A program made the position numbers and the translations under genes. Source: a bacterium (GTDB lineage: Bacteria > UBA9089 > CG2-30-40-21). From it: DNA of 7,980 nucleotides. The stretch lies in the NCBI GenBank assembly GCA_030018795.1, contig JASEHA010000090.1:1-7980 (forward strand). Reading direction: 5' to 3'. Below are positions 7,180 through 7,980 of the stretch, in pieces. Position 1 is the first letter of the stretch, and every line of letters begins with the position of its first letter. The notes beneath the pieces are model-generated. The model searched no databases. It was given only the letters and a program-made list of their open reading frames with translations, and had not been told where the DNA came from.

Positions 7180-7941
7180 ATGCGATATAATATTATGTCA
7201 TTGATAATTATTATAATAGTCACAATTGCTCTTATAATCATTGCAAGCGTATCTATATTAGAAGCAAGTGTACTGAGTGTTGGGCACCAAGAAATATTTG
7301 CCACCTTAGAAGATCAAGTATTTACACCCCCAAAAGAAATGTCCACCATAACCATTACCGTCAAACCATACAAGATTGAGATGGAAATTAAAAAAGAGGA
7401 AAAGGTCTCCATAGAGCTTAAGAATTCCATGGATATTGAGCTTGATATTGATGTGTGCGTTATACAGATGCAGCAAGCACTGGATGGAACGCCTGTTATG
7501 GAAGAAGATGGGGGTAACTGGATTGGCAGTCAGGTTATTCATGTAAAGCCCATCGAATTTGCCCTTCTATCAAATCAATCAAGACAAGTAGAGGTAACAA
7601 TACTCCGTTCTGATAAAGTAACACAGGGAATTTATGCAGGCATATGTTTCAAGGCTTATCCATGTGGCGAACCTGATTTTAAACCTGCAAAATACTGGAC
7701 ATTTGTCATGCTCAGCTTTCCTGAAATTCAACACAAGGATGGAGAGATCAAGGATATCAGGCTGAAACAGGATTCTCCCGGAGAAAACATCAAAATATTT
7801 TCAATATTTCATAATACTGGAGATGTTTATTTTAGTCCTAAAGGAAAACTTTTTATCAAAAATCTTACAGGCAGCCAGATAGCTGAAATACCAATTGGTT
7901 CAGGCATTGTTTTGCCCGGTTTTTCACGTCAGACTGTGTAA
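7180..7941 (+). CDS. DUF916/chaperone-like paralogue, probably truncated at its 3' end
   Basis: 253 residues. GGAGG at 7168-7172 lies 7 bases before ATG 7180, and the gap to the previous stop is 36 bases, so it is in the same operon. A strongly hydrophobic segment at about 7-28 is a signal peptide or membrane anchor. Residues 57-160 repeat the chaperone-like domain of the preceding gene (TITVKPYKIEMEI, then PIEFALLSNQSRQVEVTI, then QGIYAGICF). Residues 170-250 match its next domain, including HNTGDVYFSPKG and the LPGF that corresponds to LPSY there. The stop at 7939-7941 falls only eight residues after that point, in mid-domain, where the paralogue runs 264 residues further. The gene therefore looks cut short, by a nonsense or frameshift change or by an inserted element at the window edge. 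Confidence 0.8.
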   Translation: MRYNIMSLIIIIIVTIALIIIASVSILEASVLSVGHQEIFATLEDQVFTPPKEMSTITITVKPYKIEMEIKKEEKVSIELKNSMDIELDIDVCVIQMQQALDGTPVMEEDGGNWIGSQVIHVKPIEFALLSNQSRQVEVTILRSDKVTQGIYAGICFKAYPCGEPDFKPAKYWTFVMLSFPEIQHKDGEIKDIRLKQDSPGENIKIFSIFHNTGDVYFSPKGKLFIKNLTGSQIAEIPIGSGIVLPGFSRQTV

Positions 7942-7980
7942 AAACTTTTGAGCCATGCTGTTGCAATACACTGCACAGGC

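Overview
The window is an AT-rich stretch carrying one plus-strand operon for the bacterial cell surface. All four long genes encode exported proteins: signal peptides or an N-terminal membrane segment, beta-rich bodies, and in the first gene a probable outer-membrane barrel. Each has a good Shine-Dalgarno sequence. This suggests an uncultured Gram-negative (diderm) bacterium that uses cyclic di-GMP signalling. Eleven cysteines in the predicted barrel hint at an anaerobe or an organism with little periplasmic disulfide chemistry. I cannot name the lineage from the sequence.

Layout. Positions 1-93 hold a short hairpin and no gene. Positions 94-184 are a cyclic di-GMP-I (GEMM-I) riboswitch aptamer, followed by a long palindromic element (213-297) and a strong intrinsic terminator (322-373). 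The 5' strand of aptamer helix P1 is perfectly complementary over 10 bases to the terminator loop and 3' arm, so an antiterminator can be read directly and an OFF switch is predicted. A second palindromic element (394-476) lies between terminator and first gene. The first gene (546-4706) encodes a protein of about 1386 residues: signal peptide, WxL/pilin-like beta domain, FlgD-like Ig domain, carboxypeptidase-regulatory-like domain, DUF11-like domain, SdrD-B-like domain, then a long outer-membrane-barrel-like C-terminus. A third palindromic element (4793-4849) precedes a small secreted subunit gene (4914-5498) whose fold pattern resembles the N-terminal domain of the large protein. A noncoding stretch of about 200 bases with two hairpins and a possible promoter leads to two paralogous genes (5707-7143 and 7180-7941). 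Their products begin with a DUF916/pilus-chaperone-like domain. The second is cut off relative to the first, perhaps by a mobile element whose edge is at the right end of the window.

Working model (inference): the barrel protein is the outer-membrane platform, the small protein is the exported or polymerised subunit, and the two DUF916-like proteins are periplasmic chaperones or interacting partners. The gene set parallels both Gram-positive WxL loci (large WxL protein, small WxL protein, DUF916 partner) and chaperone-usher fimbrial operons, but matches neither exactly. Cyclic di-GMP would control the operon through transcription attenuation.
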